A stretch of 64,000 bases of DNA from Achromobacter deleyi (GCF_016127315.1 NZ_CP065997.1:4712001-4776000), one strand, 5' to 3'; positions 36,580 to 46,299 are shown, counted from the first letter of the stretch. Notes: generated by a model not told the origin, from the sequence alone. A program made the numbers and translations.

Positions 36580-37116
36580 ATGGGACATTCCGCCATCACC
36601 CCGCCCGCCGCCGAGCCGATCGGCCTGACGGTCAACGGCAGCATCGTGCGCGTGGCGGCGCCGCCGGCAACGTCGCTGCTGCTGGTGCTGCGCAACGACC
36701 TCGCGCTGAACGGGCCGAAATATGGCTGCGGCCTGGGCGAGTGCGGCGCCTGCACGGTGCTGATCGACGGCGTGGCGGCGCGTTCCTGTGTGATTCCGGT
36801 GAAGGCGGCGCAAGGGCGCGAGGTCACCACGCTCGAAGGCCTGGGGTCGCGCGAGCGGCCCGGGCCGACGCAACGCGCCTTCATCGAATGCCAGGCGGCC
36901 CAGTGCGGCTATTGCCTGAACGGCATGATCATGACGGTCGAGGCGCTGCTGCGCCGCGACCCGGCGCCGTCCGAGCAGGCGCTGCGCAGCGAACTGCATC
37001 ACAACCTGTGCCGCTGCGGCACCCACGTCGAGATCATGCAGGCGGCGCTGCGCGCGGTGCAATTGCGCGCGGACGCCACGGCGCGGCCGGGCGCACCCGA
37101 AGGGGCCGACGCATGA
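36580..37116 (+). CDS. nicA: NicA, [2Fe-2S] subunit of nicotinate dehydrogenase
   Basis: 178 residues from ATG 36580. The plant-type [2Fe-2S] cluster uses C50, C55, C58 and C70 (YGCGLGECGACTVLIDG); the second cluster uses C109, C112, C144 and C146 (QCGYC and LCRCG). This is the usual small subunit of xanthine-dehydrogenase-type hydroxylases. It carries electrons from the molybdenum site to the NicB cytochrome. The stop overlaps the nicB start in ATGA (37113-37116). Confidence 0.92.
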   Translation: MGHSAITPPAAEPIGLTVNGSIVRVAAPPATSLLLVLRNDLALNGPKYGCGLGECGACTVLIDGVAARSCVIPVKAAQGREVTTLEGLGSRERPGPTQRAFIECQAAQCGYCLNGMIMTVEALLRRDPAPSEQALRSELHHNLCRCGTHVEIMQAALRAVQLRADATARPGAPEGADA

Positions 37117-39995
37117 GCGCGTGGCTGCCCGAGGCCGCGGCGTTCGCCGTCGAGCCGCCGTCCGACCTGCTGCACGGGCTGGCCCTGCGTCCGCCTGCGG
37201 CCGGTTGGGATGGCACCCGCTATCGCGGCAGCGCGCTCGACAGCGCGCGCCTGGAGGAAGGGCGGGCCCAGGCGGGCGTGGTGGCCGTGTTGCGGCGGGA
37301 ACACTTCGTCGGCGTGGTGGCGGTGACGCCGCAGCATGCGCGCCAGGCGCTGGCCTGCATGGCGCCCGTGTGGCGCAGCGAAGGGCCGCCGCCGCGCGAC
37401 GAAGGCCCCGAGGGTTCGGACGAGGATCGTGAATATCTATGGCGACCGGCCGACACCGCGTCCGGCGCGCGCGTCGCGGCCTGGTGCCTGGATGGCCGCC
37501 TGACGCTGTGGCTGCCGCCGGGCGCGGGGGCATCGCATGCCCTGGCGCGGCGCGAACTGGCGGCGTTGATGGACTGGCCCGAGCAGGCGGTGCGCGTGGC
37601 CGAATGGCCGCGGGGCGCGGCCGAGGCCGGGCAACCGGCGCACGCGCTCGATCTGCTGGATGCGGCCGCCGATGCCGCGCTGTTGTCCGAGGCGGTGGGC
37701 CGGCCGGTGTGCGTGGCCTGCCGGCCTGCGACGGCGGCCACCCTGGCGTTGCGCGAGGCCGACCTGGCCGCCGGCCCGGCGCTGCGTTCGCGCCAGCCCT
37801 GGGCCGTGCGGCCCAGCCTGGCGCGCCTGCTGGCGCGGCCCGGCCGCGCGCCGGCCAGTGGCCAGGCCACGGTACAGGGCGACAGCCCGGTGCTGGCGCC
37901 GGCGGCGTCGCATGCCTTGCTGCATGCGGGCGTCGATGAATTGAATGCGGCCCAGGTGTTCGCCGGCGAAAGCCTGTGGCACGAACGGGCGCTGGCGGCC
38001 GGCGAGGATCCGGTGCGCTGGCGGCTGCGGCACCTGGCCGATGACCGTGGCCGTGAATTGGCGCGGCAGGTGGTGAACCAGGCGCAAGCGGCGATGTCGC
38101 AGGACGCGCTGGCGGCCGGCGACGGCCTGCTGCGCGGCAGCGGTTTCGCCACCGCGCAGGTGCGCTGCGAGGCCGAGGACGGCTCGGCGCACATGGTCTG
38201 GAGCGCCTGGGTGGCCGACGTGGCGATCCAGCCCGCGACCGGACGGATCGAGGTGACGCGGGTGGTGGCCGGCCACGACAGCCAGGACCTGCGCGCCGCG
38301 CAGGGCGCGACCACGCGCCTGGCCATCACGCGCCAGCAACCGGAGCGGCTGGCCGATGCCCGCCGCCTCATTACGGGACCCGCGGCGTTCGACGCGTGGC
38401 GCGGCGCCACGCCGGTGTCGCCGGCCACGGGCGCGGACGGGCTGACCGTCGCGCCGCCGGCGACGCCCGCGCCATTGCGGGAAGGGCGGCTCGACGTGGA
38501 CGGCGTGTTGACGCTGCCCGCCGCCGCCGCCATCGCCAACGCCATCCAGGATGCCACCGGCGTGCGACTGCGGCAGGCGCCGTTCGACGCGGGCCAGCTG
38601 CGGCTGGCGCTGGCCGACCGGCGCGCGCCCGCCAAGGGCGCGTTGCGCCGCGGCTGGGGCTGGCTGACGGCCGGCGCGGCCGGGCTGGCGACGCTGGCCA
38701 CCGCGTTGTGGCCGCTGAAACCGGCGTTGCCGCTGACGGCCGGGCCCGACGCCTCTTTGTATTCGACGCAGGCGATCGAGCGCGGCCGGCTGGTGGCCGC
38801 CGCCGGCGACTGCGTGGCCTGCCACACCGCGCCGGGCGGCGCGCGCAACGCCGGCGGCCTGGCGCTGGAGACGCCGTTCGGCGTCATCTATTCCACCAAC
38901 ATCACCCCCGATGCGCAGACCGGCATCGGCCGCTGGTCATACGCGGCGTTCGAACGCGCCATGCGCCAGGGCATCCACCAGGACGGCCGCCAGCTGTATC
39001 CGGCGTTTCCTTACACGGCCTACGCCAAGCTCAGCGATGCCGACCTGCAGGCGCTGTACGGCTACCTGATGTCGCAGCCCGCCGTCGCCGCGACGCCGCC
39101 GCGCACCGAACTGGGTTTTCCGTTCAATCTGCGGCCGCTGCTGGCCGGCTGGAACCTGCTGTTCCACGACCCCAAGCCGTTCACGCCCGATCCGTCGCAG
39201 GACGCCGAATGGAACCGCGGCGCGTATCTGGTGGAAGGCGTGGGCCACTGCGCCGCCTGCCACTCGCCGCGTAACGCGCTGGGCGCGGAGAAGGGCGGCC
39301 TGGCCTACCTGGCCGGCGGCCAGGCCGAGGGCTGGAACGCGCCGGCCCTGAACCAGCTGGCCACGGGCGAGCGGGCCTGGTCGGGCGAGGAGCTGTTCCA
39401 GTACCTGCGTACGGGTTATTCGCCGCGTCATGGCGTGGCGGCGGGCCCCATGGCGCCCGTAATCCATGGGCTGGCCGAACTGCCGGCCAGCGACCTGAAG
39501 GCCATCGTCACCTACCTGATGGCGGTGCCGGGGCAGGCGCCCGCACGGACGCCGTCGCCGGCGCGCGCGACGGCCACGGCAAGCGCCGCCGCCGCGCCCA
39601 TCGCGACCGTCACCGCCGCTCCCGTGTCCGCCGCCGCCAGCGAAGCGATCACGCTGCGCCGCGCTAGCGGCGAACGCATCTACCAGAACGCCTGTGCCGT
39701 CTGCCATGAAGCCGGCAGCGGGCCGACCCTGTTCGGGGTCAAGCCCCTGCTGGGCCAGAACACCAATCTGCACGCCGCATCGCCGGACAACCTGATCCAG
39801 GTGATCCTCCATGGCATCCAGGCCCCGGCCGACGATGCCCTGGGCTACATGCCGGCGTTCGGCAACAGCCTGGACGACAGGCAGATCGGCGATTTGATCG
39901 ACTATTTGCGCGCGCGGTTCGCGCCGGAGGAAGAGGCTTGGCCAGTTGATACGACGACCATAGGCAGGCTGCGCCAGCACGCGCAGCCACAGTAA
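37113..39995 (+). CDS. nicB: NicB-type triheme cytochrome with decayed molybdopterin-like N-terminus
   Basis: 960 residues from ATG 37113; an upstream open frame overlaps nicC and nicA. Residues 1-~505 resemble a shortened molybdopterin subunit, for example EDPVRWRLRHL and AWVADVAIQPATGRIEVTRVVAGHD. However, the C-terminal GAGE motif with the catalytic Glu is missing: the matching segment reads REGRLDVDGVLTLPAAAAIANAI. A hydrophobic stretch (~514-535) could anchor it in the membrane. Three haem-c motifs follow: CVACH (567-571), CAACH (713-717) and CAVCH (861-865). It probably passes electrons from NicA to the respiratory chain. A spacer rich in Ala, Thr and Pro (~808-842) precedes the last haem domain. 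Confidence 0.85.
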   Translation: MSAWLPEAAAFAVEPPSDLLHGLALRPPAAGWDGTRYRGSALDSARLEEGRAQAGVVAVLRREHFVGVVAVTPQHARQALACMAPVWRSEGPPPRDEGPEGSDEDREYLWRPADTASGARVAAWCLDGRLTLWLPPGAGASHALARRELAALMDWPEQAVRVAEWPRGAAEAGQPAHALDLLDAAADAALLSEAVGRPVCVACRPATAATLALREADLAAGPALRSRQPWAVRPSLARLLARPGRAPASGQATVQGDSPVLAPAASHALLHAGVDELNAAQVFAGESLWHERALAAGEDPVRWRLRHLADDRGRELARQVVNQAQAAMSQDALAAGDGLLRGSGFATAQVRCEAEDGSAHMVWSAWVADVAIQPATGRIEVTRVVAGHDSQDLRAAQGATTRLAITRQQPERLADARRLITGPAAFDAWRGATPVSPATGADGLTVAPPATPAPLREGRLDVDGVLTLPAAAAIANAIQDATGVRLRQAPFDAGQLRLALADRRAPAKGALRRGWGWLTAGAAGLATLATALWPLKPALPLTAGPDASLYSTQAIERGRLVAAAGDCVACHTAPGGARNAGGLALETPFGVIYSTNITPDAQTGIGRWSYAAFERAMRQGIHQDGRQLYPAFPYTAYAKLSDADLQALYGYLMSQPAVAATPPRTELGFPFNLRPLLAGWNLLFHDPKPFTPDPSQDAEWNRGAYLVEGVGHCAACHSPRNALGAEKGGLAYLAGGQAEGWNAPALNQLATGERAWSGEELFQYLRTGYSPRHGVAAGPMAPVIHGLAELPASDLKAIVTYLMAVPGQAPARTPSPARATATASAAAAPIATVTAAPVSAAASEAITLRRASGERIYQNACAVCHEAGSGPTLFGVKPLLGQNTNLHAASPDNLIQVILHGIQAPADDALGYMPAFGNSLDDRQIGDLIDYLRARFAPEEEAWPVDTTTIGRLRQHAQPQ

Positions 39996-40204
39996 GGGGA
40001 AGACGGGGTGGCGGATCGGCCCATGGCGGGTCCGGTCGCGCCTCGCGACACAACATCGCGCGCATCGGTTTTCCATCGGCACCCGCCAGGCGCCGAGGGG
40101 CGTTGCTGCATCCCGCGTTTGCGGGGTCGGCCACGTACCGGACCGGGGCCGACGCCTGTTTCGGGCGCGGACTCTGTGCGCGGCACACAAAGGGAATCAC
40201 GCAT

Positions 40205-41521
40205 ATGTCAGCTTCATTCATCACGGTGGAACAAGGCATCAAGACAGCCGGCGTCGGCAAGTTCCAGTACCGGCTGTTCATGATCTTCGGGCTGGTCTGG
40301 CTGGCCGACGCCATGCAGGTGCTGTCGATCGGCTTCAGCGCGCCTTCGATCGCCCGCACCTTCGGCATCCCGGTGCCCGAGGCCCTGCAGACCGGCACCG
40401 CGTTCTTCGTCGGCATGCTGATCGGCGCCTTCGCCTTCGGCCGCCTGGCCGACCGCATCGGCCGCCGCCCGGTGCTGATGATGGCGGTGGTCATCGACGC
40501 CTGCGCCGGCGTCGCCTCGGCCTTCGCGCCGGACTTCGCCTGGTTGCTGCTGCTGCGCTTCGTCACCGGCATCGGTGTCGGCGGCACGCTGCCGGTGGAC
40601 TACACCATGATGGCCGAGTTCCTGCCGAGCGAGCGCCGCGGCCGCTGGCTGGTGCTGCTGGAATCGTTCTGGGCCCTGGGCACGATCTGCCTGGCGCTGC
40701 TGGCGCTGGCCGCGCTGTCGTGGGGCGATGATGCCTGGCGCGTGATCTTCTTCGTCACCGGCCTGCCGGCGCTGATCGGCGTGGCGCTGCGCTTCTACAT
40801 CCCCGAGTCGCCGATGTACCTGAACCGCAACGGCAAGTCGGGGCAGGCGCGCAAGGTGCTCGAACGCGTGGCGCGCGTCAATGGACGGCCGACCGACATC
40901 CCCGAGCTCAAGCCGGAACTGCATGAGCGCAAGCCGCTGTCGGCGCTGTTCTCGAGCGTGCTGCGCCGCCGCAGCATTGCGTTGTGCCTGGCCTGGGCGC
41001 TGATCTCGATCGCCTATTACGGCGTCTTCGTCTACCTGCCGATCAAGCTGAGCAGCCAGGGCTTCGCCTTCATGCGCGGCCAGGAATTCCTGGTGCTGCT
41101 GGCGCTGGTGCAATTGCCGGGCTTCGCGCTGTCGGCCTACGGGGTGGAACGCTGGGGCCGCAAGCCCACGCTGGTCGGTTTCCTGATCCTGAGCGCGGTG
41201 GGATGCATGCTGTACAGCTTCGGCACGTCGAGCTTCCTGGTGATCGGCTCGACGCTGCTGATGAGCTTCGCGCTGCTGGGCACCTGGGGCGCGCTGTACG
41301 CCTTCACGCCAGAGGTCTATCCGACCGACCTGCGCGCCAGCGGCATGGGCCTGGCGGGCGCCGTGGCGCGCTTTGGCGGCCTGTTCGCGCCGGCCATCAT
41401 CGCGCCCATCATGGCCACGCACTTCACGCTGGCGCTGGCGGTGCTGTCGAGCATGCTGGTGGCCGCGGCCTTCGCCATCCGCGCCGTGGACGTCGAGTCG
41501 CGCAACCGCGCGCTGGACTGA
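40205..41521 (+). CDS. nicT: NicT-like MFS transporter
   Basis: 438 residues from ATG 40205, about 12 membrane helices. GRLADRIGRRPVLMMAV is the MFS loop 2-3 motif and PESPMYLNRNGKSGQA the loop after helix 6, as in the aromatic-acid/H+ and sugar-porter-like groups. NicT of P. putida is a transporter of the nic regulon; nicotinate, 6-hydroxynicotinate or a maleate-related acid are possible substrates. The 209-base gap after nicB contains no gene; it holds GC-rich repeats such as TGTGC-GCG-GCACA shortly before the start and may carry a separate promoter. Confidence 0.82.
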   Translation: MSASFITVEQGIKTAGVGKFQYRLFMIFGLVWLADAMQVLSIGFSAPSIARTFGIPVPEALQTGTAFFVGMLIGAFAFGRLADRIGRRPVLMMAVVIDACAGVASAFAPDFAWLLLLRFVTGIGVGGTLPVDYTMMAEFLPSERRGRWLVLLESFWALGTICLALLALAALSWGDDAWRVIFFVTGLPALIGVALRFYIPESPMYLNRNGKSGQARKVLERVARVNGRPTDIPELKPELHERKPLSALFSSVLRRRSIALCLAWALISIAYYGVFVYLPIKLSSQGFAFMRGQEFLVLLALVQLPGFALSAYGVERWGRKPTLVGFLILSAVGCMLYSFGTSSFLVIGSTLLMSFALLGTWGALYAFTPEVYPTDLRASGMGLAGAVARFGGLFAPAIIAPIMATHFTLALAVLSSMLVAAAFAIRAVDVESRNRALD

Positions 41522-41540
41522 TCCGCGCTACAGGGGCGGC

Positions 41541-41578
41541 GTGAGGTCGGGCGGCCGCTGGCCGCCCATACTCCTCAC
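41541..41578. terminator. Bidirectional hairpin between nicT and nicR
   Basis: The 8-bp perfect stem GGGCGGCC/GGCCGCCC (41549-41556 with 41560-41567) is extended by GTGAGG/CCTCAC (41541-41546 with 41573-41578). It sits between convergent nicT and nicR and overlaps the end of nicR. Confidence 0.6.
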
Positions 41579-42042
41579 TCCGCGGCGTCGCCCTCGATCA
41601 TCTTGCGCAGCAGGAATTCCAGCGCCAGGCGCTCGGCGGGATTGAGCTTGCCATAGGTGCTTTCGGTGATCTGCAGCGCGAAGGGCTCCATCTTGCGGAC
41701 CAGCTCCTGGCCCACCGGGGTCAGGTTGATCACCACCTTGCGGCGGTCGTGCGGGTCGTGGTCGACCCGCACCAGCTCGCGCTGCTTGAGCCGGTCGACC
41801 ACGCCGCGCACCGTGGCCTGGTCTATGACCGTGGCCTTGACGATATCCGCCAGCGAACTGCCCTGGTTGTCGCGCACCGAGCACAGCACGACGAACTGCG
41901 CGGCGGTCAGCTGCGAATCGGGGATGTACTGCTGGAACAGGGCGGTATGCCGTTGGTACACGCGCCGCAGCAGGTGTCCAATCTGGTCGGAGAACAAATA
42001 GCTGTCCTTGTCGGGGGCGGACTTGTCTTTCACATTTCGCAT
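41575..42042 (-). CDS. nicR: NicR/BpsR-type MarR-family regulator
   Basis: 155 residues from ATG 42042; the frame is open further upstream but without similarity. It is a complete MarR fold: SQLTAAQFVVLCSVRDN, then the DNA-binding helix ATVIDQATVRGVVDRLKQREL and the wing VRVDHDPHDRRKVVINLT. NicR in P. putida and its Bordetella homologue BpsR repress nic genes and respond to 6-hydroxynicotinate. BpsR also affects Bps polysaccharide, but nothing here shows that. It is convergent with nicT and borders the nic locus on the right. Confidence 0.9.
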   Translation of the reverse strand: MRNVKDKSAPDKDSYLFSDQIGHLLRRVYQRHTALFQQYIPDSQLTAAQFVVLCSVRDNQGSSLADIVKATVIDQATVRGVVDRLKQRELVRVDHDPHDRRKVVINLTPVGQELVRKMEPFALQITESTYGKLNPAERLALEFLLRKMIEGDAAE

Positions 42043-42136
42043 AAGCCTATCCGAAGCAATACCCTGGGTACGATGATCTATCTCAATGGGAATGTCCGGA
42101 AGTTTACGGGGCTTGCCGCCTTTGTGCCGACAGGGA

Positions 42137-43339
42137 TCAGGTTTTTCGCAGCGCCGCCATGAAGACGCCGACGGCCAGCGTGGCGCAGGCGGCGGCCATC
42201 GCATAGAACGCCGGCCAGCCGGTGCGGGCGATCAGCGCGGGCATGCCCAGCAGCGCCAGCGTGCCGACGAAGCGGCCCAGGCCATACAGCAGCGCATAGT
42301 CGGTGGCGGCCTGGCCGCCCGCCGCCCAGCCCAGGATCAGGCCGCCCATGACGATGTAGAGGCCGCTGACGCAGGCGCTGATCGCGATCGAGGCCGCGAT
42401 GGCGAGGTCGGCGTTGCCGGTGCGCAGGGCCATGACGATGGCCAGCGCGCCGGCCACGGTGGCCGCCAGCAGGGCCCATAGCAAGGGCCGTGGGGCGCAG
42501 CGCCGCGACGCGGCCGGCAACGCCAGCGCCATCGCCAGGTTGGCCAGCGGCGCCGCCACCCCCAGCACCCAGCCGATGCGCGCCAGCGGCACGCCCAGGT
42601 CCACCAGCATCAGCCGGTTCAGGTTGAACAGCGCCATCAGCGCGCACGTGACCAGGCTGATGCGCAGCAGGCGGCCGGCCATGGCCGGCTGGCGCAGGGC
42701 CGCGCGCAGGCTCGGTCGCGCCTGCCGCGACGCCGCCGGCACGGCAGGGTCGGGCAGGCGCCAGGCTGGCAGCGTCGCCAGCGCCATCACGGCGGCCAGC
42801 AACAGCAGCACGCCTTCCCAGCCCAGCCGCGCATATAGCCCCACCAGCACGCCGCCGCCCAGCACCGCGCCCAGCGACAGGCCGCCCACCTTGGCCGCCG
42901 ACGCCGCGCCGCGGTGGGGGGCGGCGATGTGCTCGACCGTCCACGCGTCCAGCGCCACGTCCATGGTGGCGACCGCCAGCGTCGTCGCCAGGCCCAGCCC
43001 GAACAGCGCGGCCAGCGGCAGCGCGCCGCCCAGCGCGATCGCGGCCACCAGCAGCACCGCCAGGCCCTGCGCCGCCACGATCCAGCCGCTGCGCCGGCCC
43101 AGCCAGGGCAGGCGCCAGCGGTCCACCAGCGGGGCCCACAGGAAGGTCACGCCGAACGGCAGGTACAGCGCGAACACGGGCGCCATCGACGCCAGCGCAT
43201 GGCCCTTGCCGCGCAGGATCGGGCCGATGCCGCCCTGCACGAAGCCGAGCACCGCGCCCAGCGACACGTACAGCGCGGCGATGGCGGCCAGGCGCGCCCA
43301 GGGCGCGGTCGCGGTCGCGGCGTGATGCGGACTCGTCAT
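42137..43339 (-). CDS. MFS transporter, RhtX/FptX-like (siderophore uptake)
   Basis: 400 residues, 12 predicted membrane helices. APLVDRWRLPWLGRRSGWI and AVATMDVALDAWTVE are the loop motifs seen in AmpG/RhtX/FptX-type importers, which move ferric siderophores such as rhizobactin or pyochelin across the inner membrane. The start is 1 base from the end of the TonB-receptor gene, so the two are probably one transcription unit that takes up an iron chelate. AmpG-like muropeptide import is the alternative, but the receptor neighbour disfavours it. Confidence 0.8.
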   Translation of the reverse strand: MTSPHHAATATAPWARLAAIAALYVSLGAVLGFVQGGIGPILRGKGHALASMAPVFALYLPFGVTFLWAPLVDRWRLPWLGRRSGWIVAAQGLAVLLVAAIALGGALPLAALFGLGLATTLAVATMDVALDAWTVEHIAAPHRGAASAAKVGGLSLGAVLGGGVLVGLYARLGWEGVLLLLAAVMALATLPAWRLPDPAVPAASRQARPSLRAALRQPAMAGRLLRISLVTCALMALFNLNRLMLVDLGVPLARIGWVLGVAAPLANLAMALALPAASRRCAPRPLLWALLAATVAGALAIVMALRTGNADLAIAASIAISACVSGLYIVMGGLILGWAAGGQAATDYALLYGLGRFVGTLALLGMPALIARTGWPAFYAMAAACATLAVGVFMAALRKT

Positions 43340-43340
43340 G

Positions 43341-45569
43341 TCAGAACTTCCAGCTCATGCCGACGCCGGCCAGCCGCTCCTGGCCCAGCCGCACCGAACT
43401 GACCGTCGGTCCCCAGCTCTGGCCCGCCACCATGTATTGCTTGTCGAACAGGTTGTAGACGAAGCCGTAGATTTCCAGCGGTCCGTCGCGCCAGCCGGCG
43501 CGCAGGTTGACCACGTCGTAGGCGGGCAGGGTGAAGCTTTCCTTTACATCGGCCGCGCGCGCGCCGACGCGCTGCCAGACGACCTGGCCGGTGAGCTGGC
43601 CGGGCAGGCCCAGCGGCCGCGCCGGCGCCTCGACTTCCACGCCCAGATTGGCGGTCAGCCGCGGCACGTTGGGCACGCGGTTGCCCGACTGCGCGCCGGT
43701 GGCGCTGCCGGCGGGCACCGAGACCAGTTCGGCATGGGTATAGCCGGCCCCGCCGATCAGTTTGACGTTGGGATGCACGCGCGCCGCGAACTCCAGTTCG
43801 GCGCCCTTGCTGCGGTAATCGAGCGAGGCCGGCGTGAACAGCAGGGCTGACGGGTTGAACACGATCAGGTGGCCGCGCTTGACCTCGTTCAGGAACACCG
43901 AGCCGTTCAGGTCCAGGCGGCGGTCGAGCCATTGCGACTTGAAGCCCAGCTCGTAGGTCCAGCTGGTCGAGGCCTCGAAGGGCGTTTCCGGCTTGCCGGT
44001 CGGCGTGTTGACGGAGACGCCGGCAAAGCCACCCGAGACATAGCCGCGCGACACCGTGGCGTAGGTCATCAGCGTGTCGCTCCAGTCATACGACAGACCG
44101 GTGCGGCCGGTGACGAAATTGTCGGACAGCGTGTCGTGCTGGCTGAAGTTCGCCACCACCGCGGGGTTGCCGTTGCCGGCGTAGCGGTAGCGGGCGTCCT
44201 TGGACTCGTGCGTATAGCGCAGGCCGGCCAGCGCCTTCAGCCGGGGCGTCAGCGGCACGCTGGCCTCGCCGAACAGCGAGGCGCTGTCGGTCTTGATGCG
44301 GTTGGCCTGGGTGCCGTTCTGGGTCTGGAAGTTGAACGCCGCCGGTGAGGCCTTGGCCGTGGTGTCGTTGCGGAAGCTGGAATGGAAGTAGTTGGCGCCC
44401 ACGGTCCAGCCCAGCGCGCTGGTTTCCGGCGAGCTCAGGCGAAATTCCTGCTGCCAGCTCTGCTCCTGGAAGCGGATGTCGGCGTAGTCGGCATAGGGCA
44501 CGTTGTAGACCGACGCGGGCCGGCCGGTCATGGCCGAATAGACCAGGCCGTCGGTCAGGTCGAAGGCCTGGCGCGAGCGCGAATCCAGGTAGCTGGTCAG
44601 CGAGGTCAGGGTGAAGCTTTCGAACTCGTGCTCGACCTTGACGCTGCCGCTGCCGTCCTTCCAGTCGATCTTGTTCTCGGGGTCGGACGCGGTCTGAGGA
44701 AAGCGCGGGTTCTGCAGCCAGACGAAGCGCGGCGCCGCGGCCTTTTGCTGGTCGTACGAGCCGGTGACGGTCACCACGGTGTTGGCGCCCGGCGTCCACA
44801 GCACCGTGGCGCGCGCCGCGCCCACGTCGGCCCAGCCGTCTTTGCCGCCCGAAGCCAGGTTGGGGATGGAGCCGTCCACGGTGGTGTAGCGCAGCGCCAG
44901 GCGGGCGGCCACGGTGTCCGACAGGGCCTCGTTGGCGATCAGCTCGCCCAGGCGGTGGCCGTGCGAGCCGATCTCGCCGCGCACGGTGTATTCGCGGTCG
45001 AACACCGGCTGGTTGGCGATCACGTTGATGGCGCCGCCCTGGGTGTTGCGGCCGAACAGCGTGCCTTGCGGTCCGCGCAGCACCTCGACCCGGTTCACGT
45101 CCAGCAGCGTCGGCGGCGCCCCGTAGACCGAGCGCGGCACGTCGTTGGCGTACATCACCACCGAGGTGTCGTCCGGCGACAGCGGCGCGAACGAGCCCAC
45201 GCCGCGGATCGTGAAGACGTTGGAGTTCTGGCCGCCGGTGTCGGTGAACGCCAGGTTGGGCGCCGAGCGCGCCAGTCCGGCGTTGCCGGCCTGCGGCGCG
45301 GCGTCGGCGCGTAGTTGTTCGCCGTTCAGCACGGTCATGCTGATGGGCACGTCCTGCGCGCTTTCTTCGCGCCGGCGCGCGGTGACGGTGACGGCCGGCA
45401 GCTCGGTGGCGCTGGCTTCGGGCGTGGTCGAGGCGGCGGCGGTCGGCGACGCGGCGTCGGCGGCGGGCGTTTGCGCCCGCGTTGAGAACGGGGCCAAGGC
45501 CAGCGACAGCGCCAGCAGCAGGGGGCGGGACAGGCGAGGGCGGCGCGGCAGCGCAGGGGACGGGGACAC
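43341..45569 (-). CDS. TonB-dependent outer-membrane receptor
   Basis: 742 residues with a signal peptide ending near STRAQ. The plug domain runs from ~60 (AVTVTARRREESAQDVPISMTVL) to ~175, with IRGVGSFAPLSPDDTSVVMYANDVP and VEVLRGPQGTLFGRNTQGGAINVI. The beta-barrel ends in MSWKF, with the terminal Phe. The plug is closer to FyuA/pesticin-type receptors than to the classic ferric-citrate type. It imports a siderophore across the outer membrane with TonB energy. Coupled to the MFS gene and divergent from tetR. Confidence 0.9.
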   Translation of the reverse strand: MSPSPALPRRPRLSRPLLLALSLALAPFSTRAQTPAADAASPTAAASTTPEASATELPAVTVTARRREESAQDVPISMTVLNGEQLRADAAPQAGNAGLARSAPNLAFTDTGGQNSNVFTIRGVGSFAPLSPDDTSVVMYANDVPRSVYGAPPTLLDVNRVEVLRGPQGTLFGRNTQGGAINVIANQPVFDREYTVRGEIGSHGHRLGELIANEALSDTVAARLALRYTTVDGSIPNLASGGKDGWADVGAARATVLWTPGANTVVTVTGSYDQQKAAAPRFVWLQNPRFPQTASDPENKIDWKDGSGSVKVEHEFESFTLTSLTSYLDSRSRQAFDLTDGLVYSAMTGRPASVYNVPYADYADIRFQEQSWQQEFRLSSPETSALGWTVGANYFHSSFRNDTTAKASPAAFNFQTQNGTQANRIKTDSASLFGEASVPLTPRLKALAGLRYTHESKDARYRYAGNGNPAVVANFSQHDTLSDNFVTGRTGLSYDWSDTLMTYATVSRGYVSGGFAGVSVNTPTGKPETPFEASTSWTYELGFKSQWLDRRLDLNGSVFLNEVKRGHLIVFNPSALLFTPASLDYRSKGAELEFAARVHPNVKLIGGAGYTHAELVSVPAGSATGAQSGNRVPNVPRLTANLGVEVEAPARPLGLPGQLTGQVVWQRVGARAADVKESFTLPAYDVVNLRAGWRDGPLEIYGFVYNLFDKQYMVAGQSWGPTVSSVRLGQERLAGVGMSWKF

Positions 45570-45588
45570 GACAAACTCCAGTGCGGTT

Positions 45589-45608
45589 AATGAGAATTTG
45601 TCGCAATT
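45589..45608. promoter_or_regulatory. Possible Fur box upstream of the TonB receptor
   Basis: AATGAGAATTTGTCGCAATT has one good Fur half-site (AATGAGAAT) and one poor half. It lies 20 bases upstream of the receptor start, where Fur would repress under iron sufficiency. Confidence 0.35.
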
Positions 45609-45612
45609 CTAT

Positions 45613-45630
45613 TGACTAAACGTTTGGTCA
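45613..45630. promoter_or_regulatory. Candidate TetR-family operator
   Basis: TGACTAAACGTTTGGTCA is an 18-bp palindrome with one mismatched pair, centred on ACGT. It lies between the divergent receptor and TetR genes, so it could control both. The pattern TNACTAAACGTTTNGTNA is common among TetR-family operators. Confidence 0.65.
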
Positions 45631-45696
45631 GTCAATTGATCAATGCATTCCGGACCCGTAACATGGCTGATTCCATCCTCACAGAGACTCCCCCGC

Positions 45697-46299
45697 ATGA
45701 CAGAGCTGCGCTCGCAATACACGACGCCCGACGCCCGCGACGTGATCCTCGAATCGGCGCTGACGCTGTTCGCCCGCCTGGGTTTCGACGGCTCGACCAT
45801 GCGGCTGATCGCGCAGGAAGCCAAGGTCTCGCCCGGGCTGATCCACCATCATTTCAAGGACAAGGAAAGCCTCTGGTCCAAGGTGGGGGAATGCATCACC
45901 GAGGACTTCCTGGCCGCGATCGAGCCGATCGCGCGCCAGCCCGTCACGGCGCGCACGGTGCCGGACATGGTGGGCAGCTATCTGCAGTATTGGAAGACGC
46001 ACCCGGCCGCGCTGCGCTTTCAGCTGTGGCGCGTGCTGGGGGCGCAGGAAGCCGAGCGCCGGGCGCGCTCGGAACGCCTGAACCAGCTGTTCGTGCCGGT
46101 GTTCGCGCAGGCCCAGAAAGCCGGCTTCGTGCGCGCCGACATCCCGGCGGGGCAGGCCATGATCACCACCGGCGCGCTGATCCAGTACTGGCTGCACAGC
46201 CAGCTGGAAGTGGCCGACGCCATCGCGGCGGGCGGCGGCGCCATGCCGGACGAGGCGGCGTTCCTGGATTACGTGCTGAGCCTGGTGGCGCCCCACTAG
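45697..46299 (+). CDS. TetR-family transcriptional regulator
   Basis: 200 residues from ATG 45697. The helix-turn-helix is DVILESALTLFARLGFDGSTMRLIAQEAKVSPGLIHHHFKDKESL. The ligand domain is all-helical, with a HWR/TLHSQLEV-like end region (ALIQYWLHSQLEVADAI). It is divergent from the TonB-receptor operon and probably acts at 45613-45630. The ligand may be the transported chelate or a related metabolite. The stop codon lies in a 12-bp tandem duplication. Confidence 0.88.
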   Translation: MTELRSQYTTPDARDVILESALTLFARLGFDGSTMRLIAQEAKVSPGLIHHHFKDKESLWSKVGECITEDFLAAIEPIARQPVTARTVPDMVGSYLQYWKTHPAALRFQLWRVLGAQEAERRARSERLNQLFVPVFAQAQKAGFVRADIPAGQAMITTGALIQYWLHSQLEVADAIAAGGGAMPDEAAFLDYVLSLVAPH

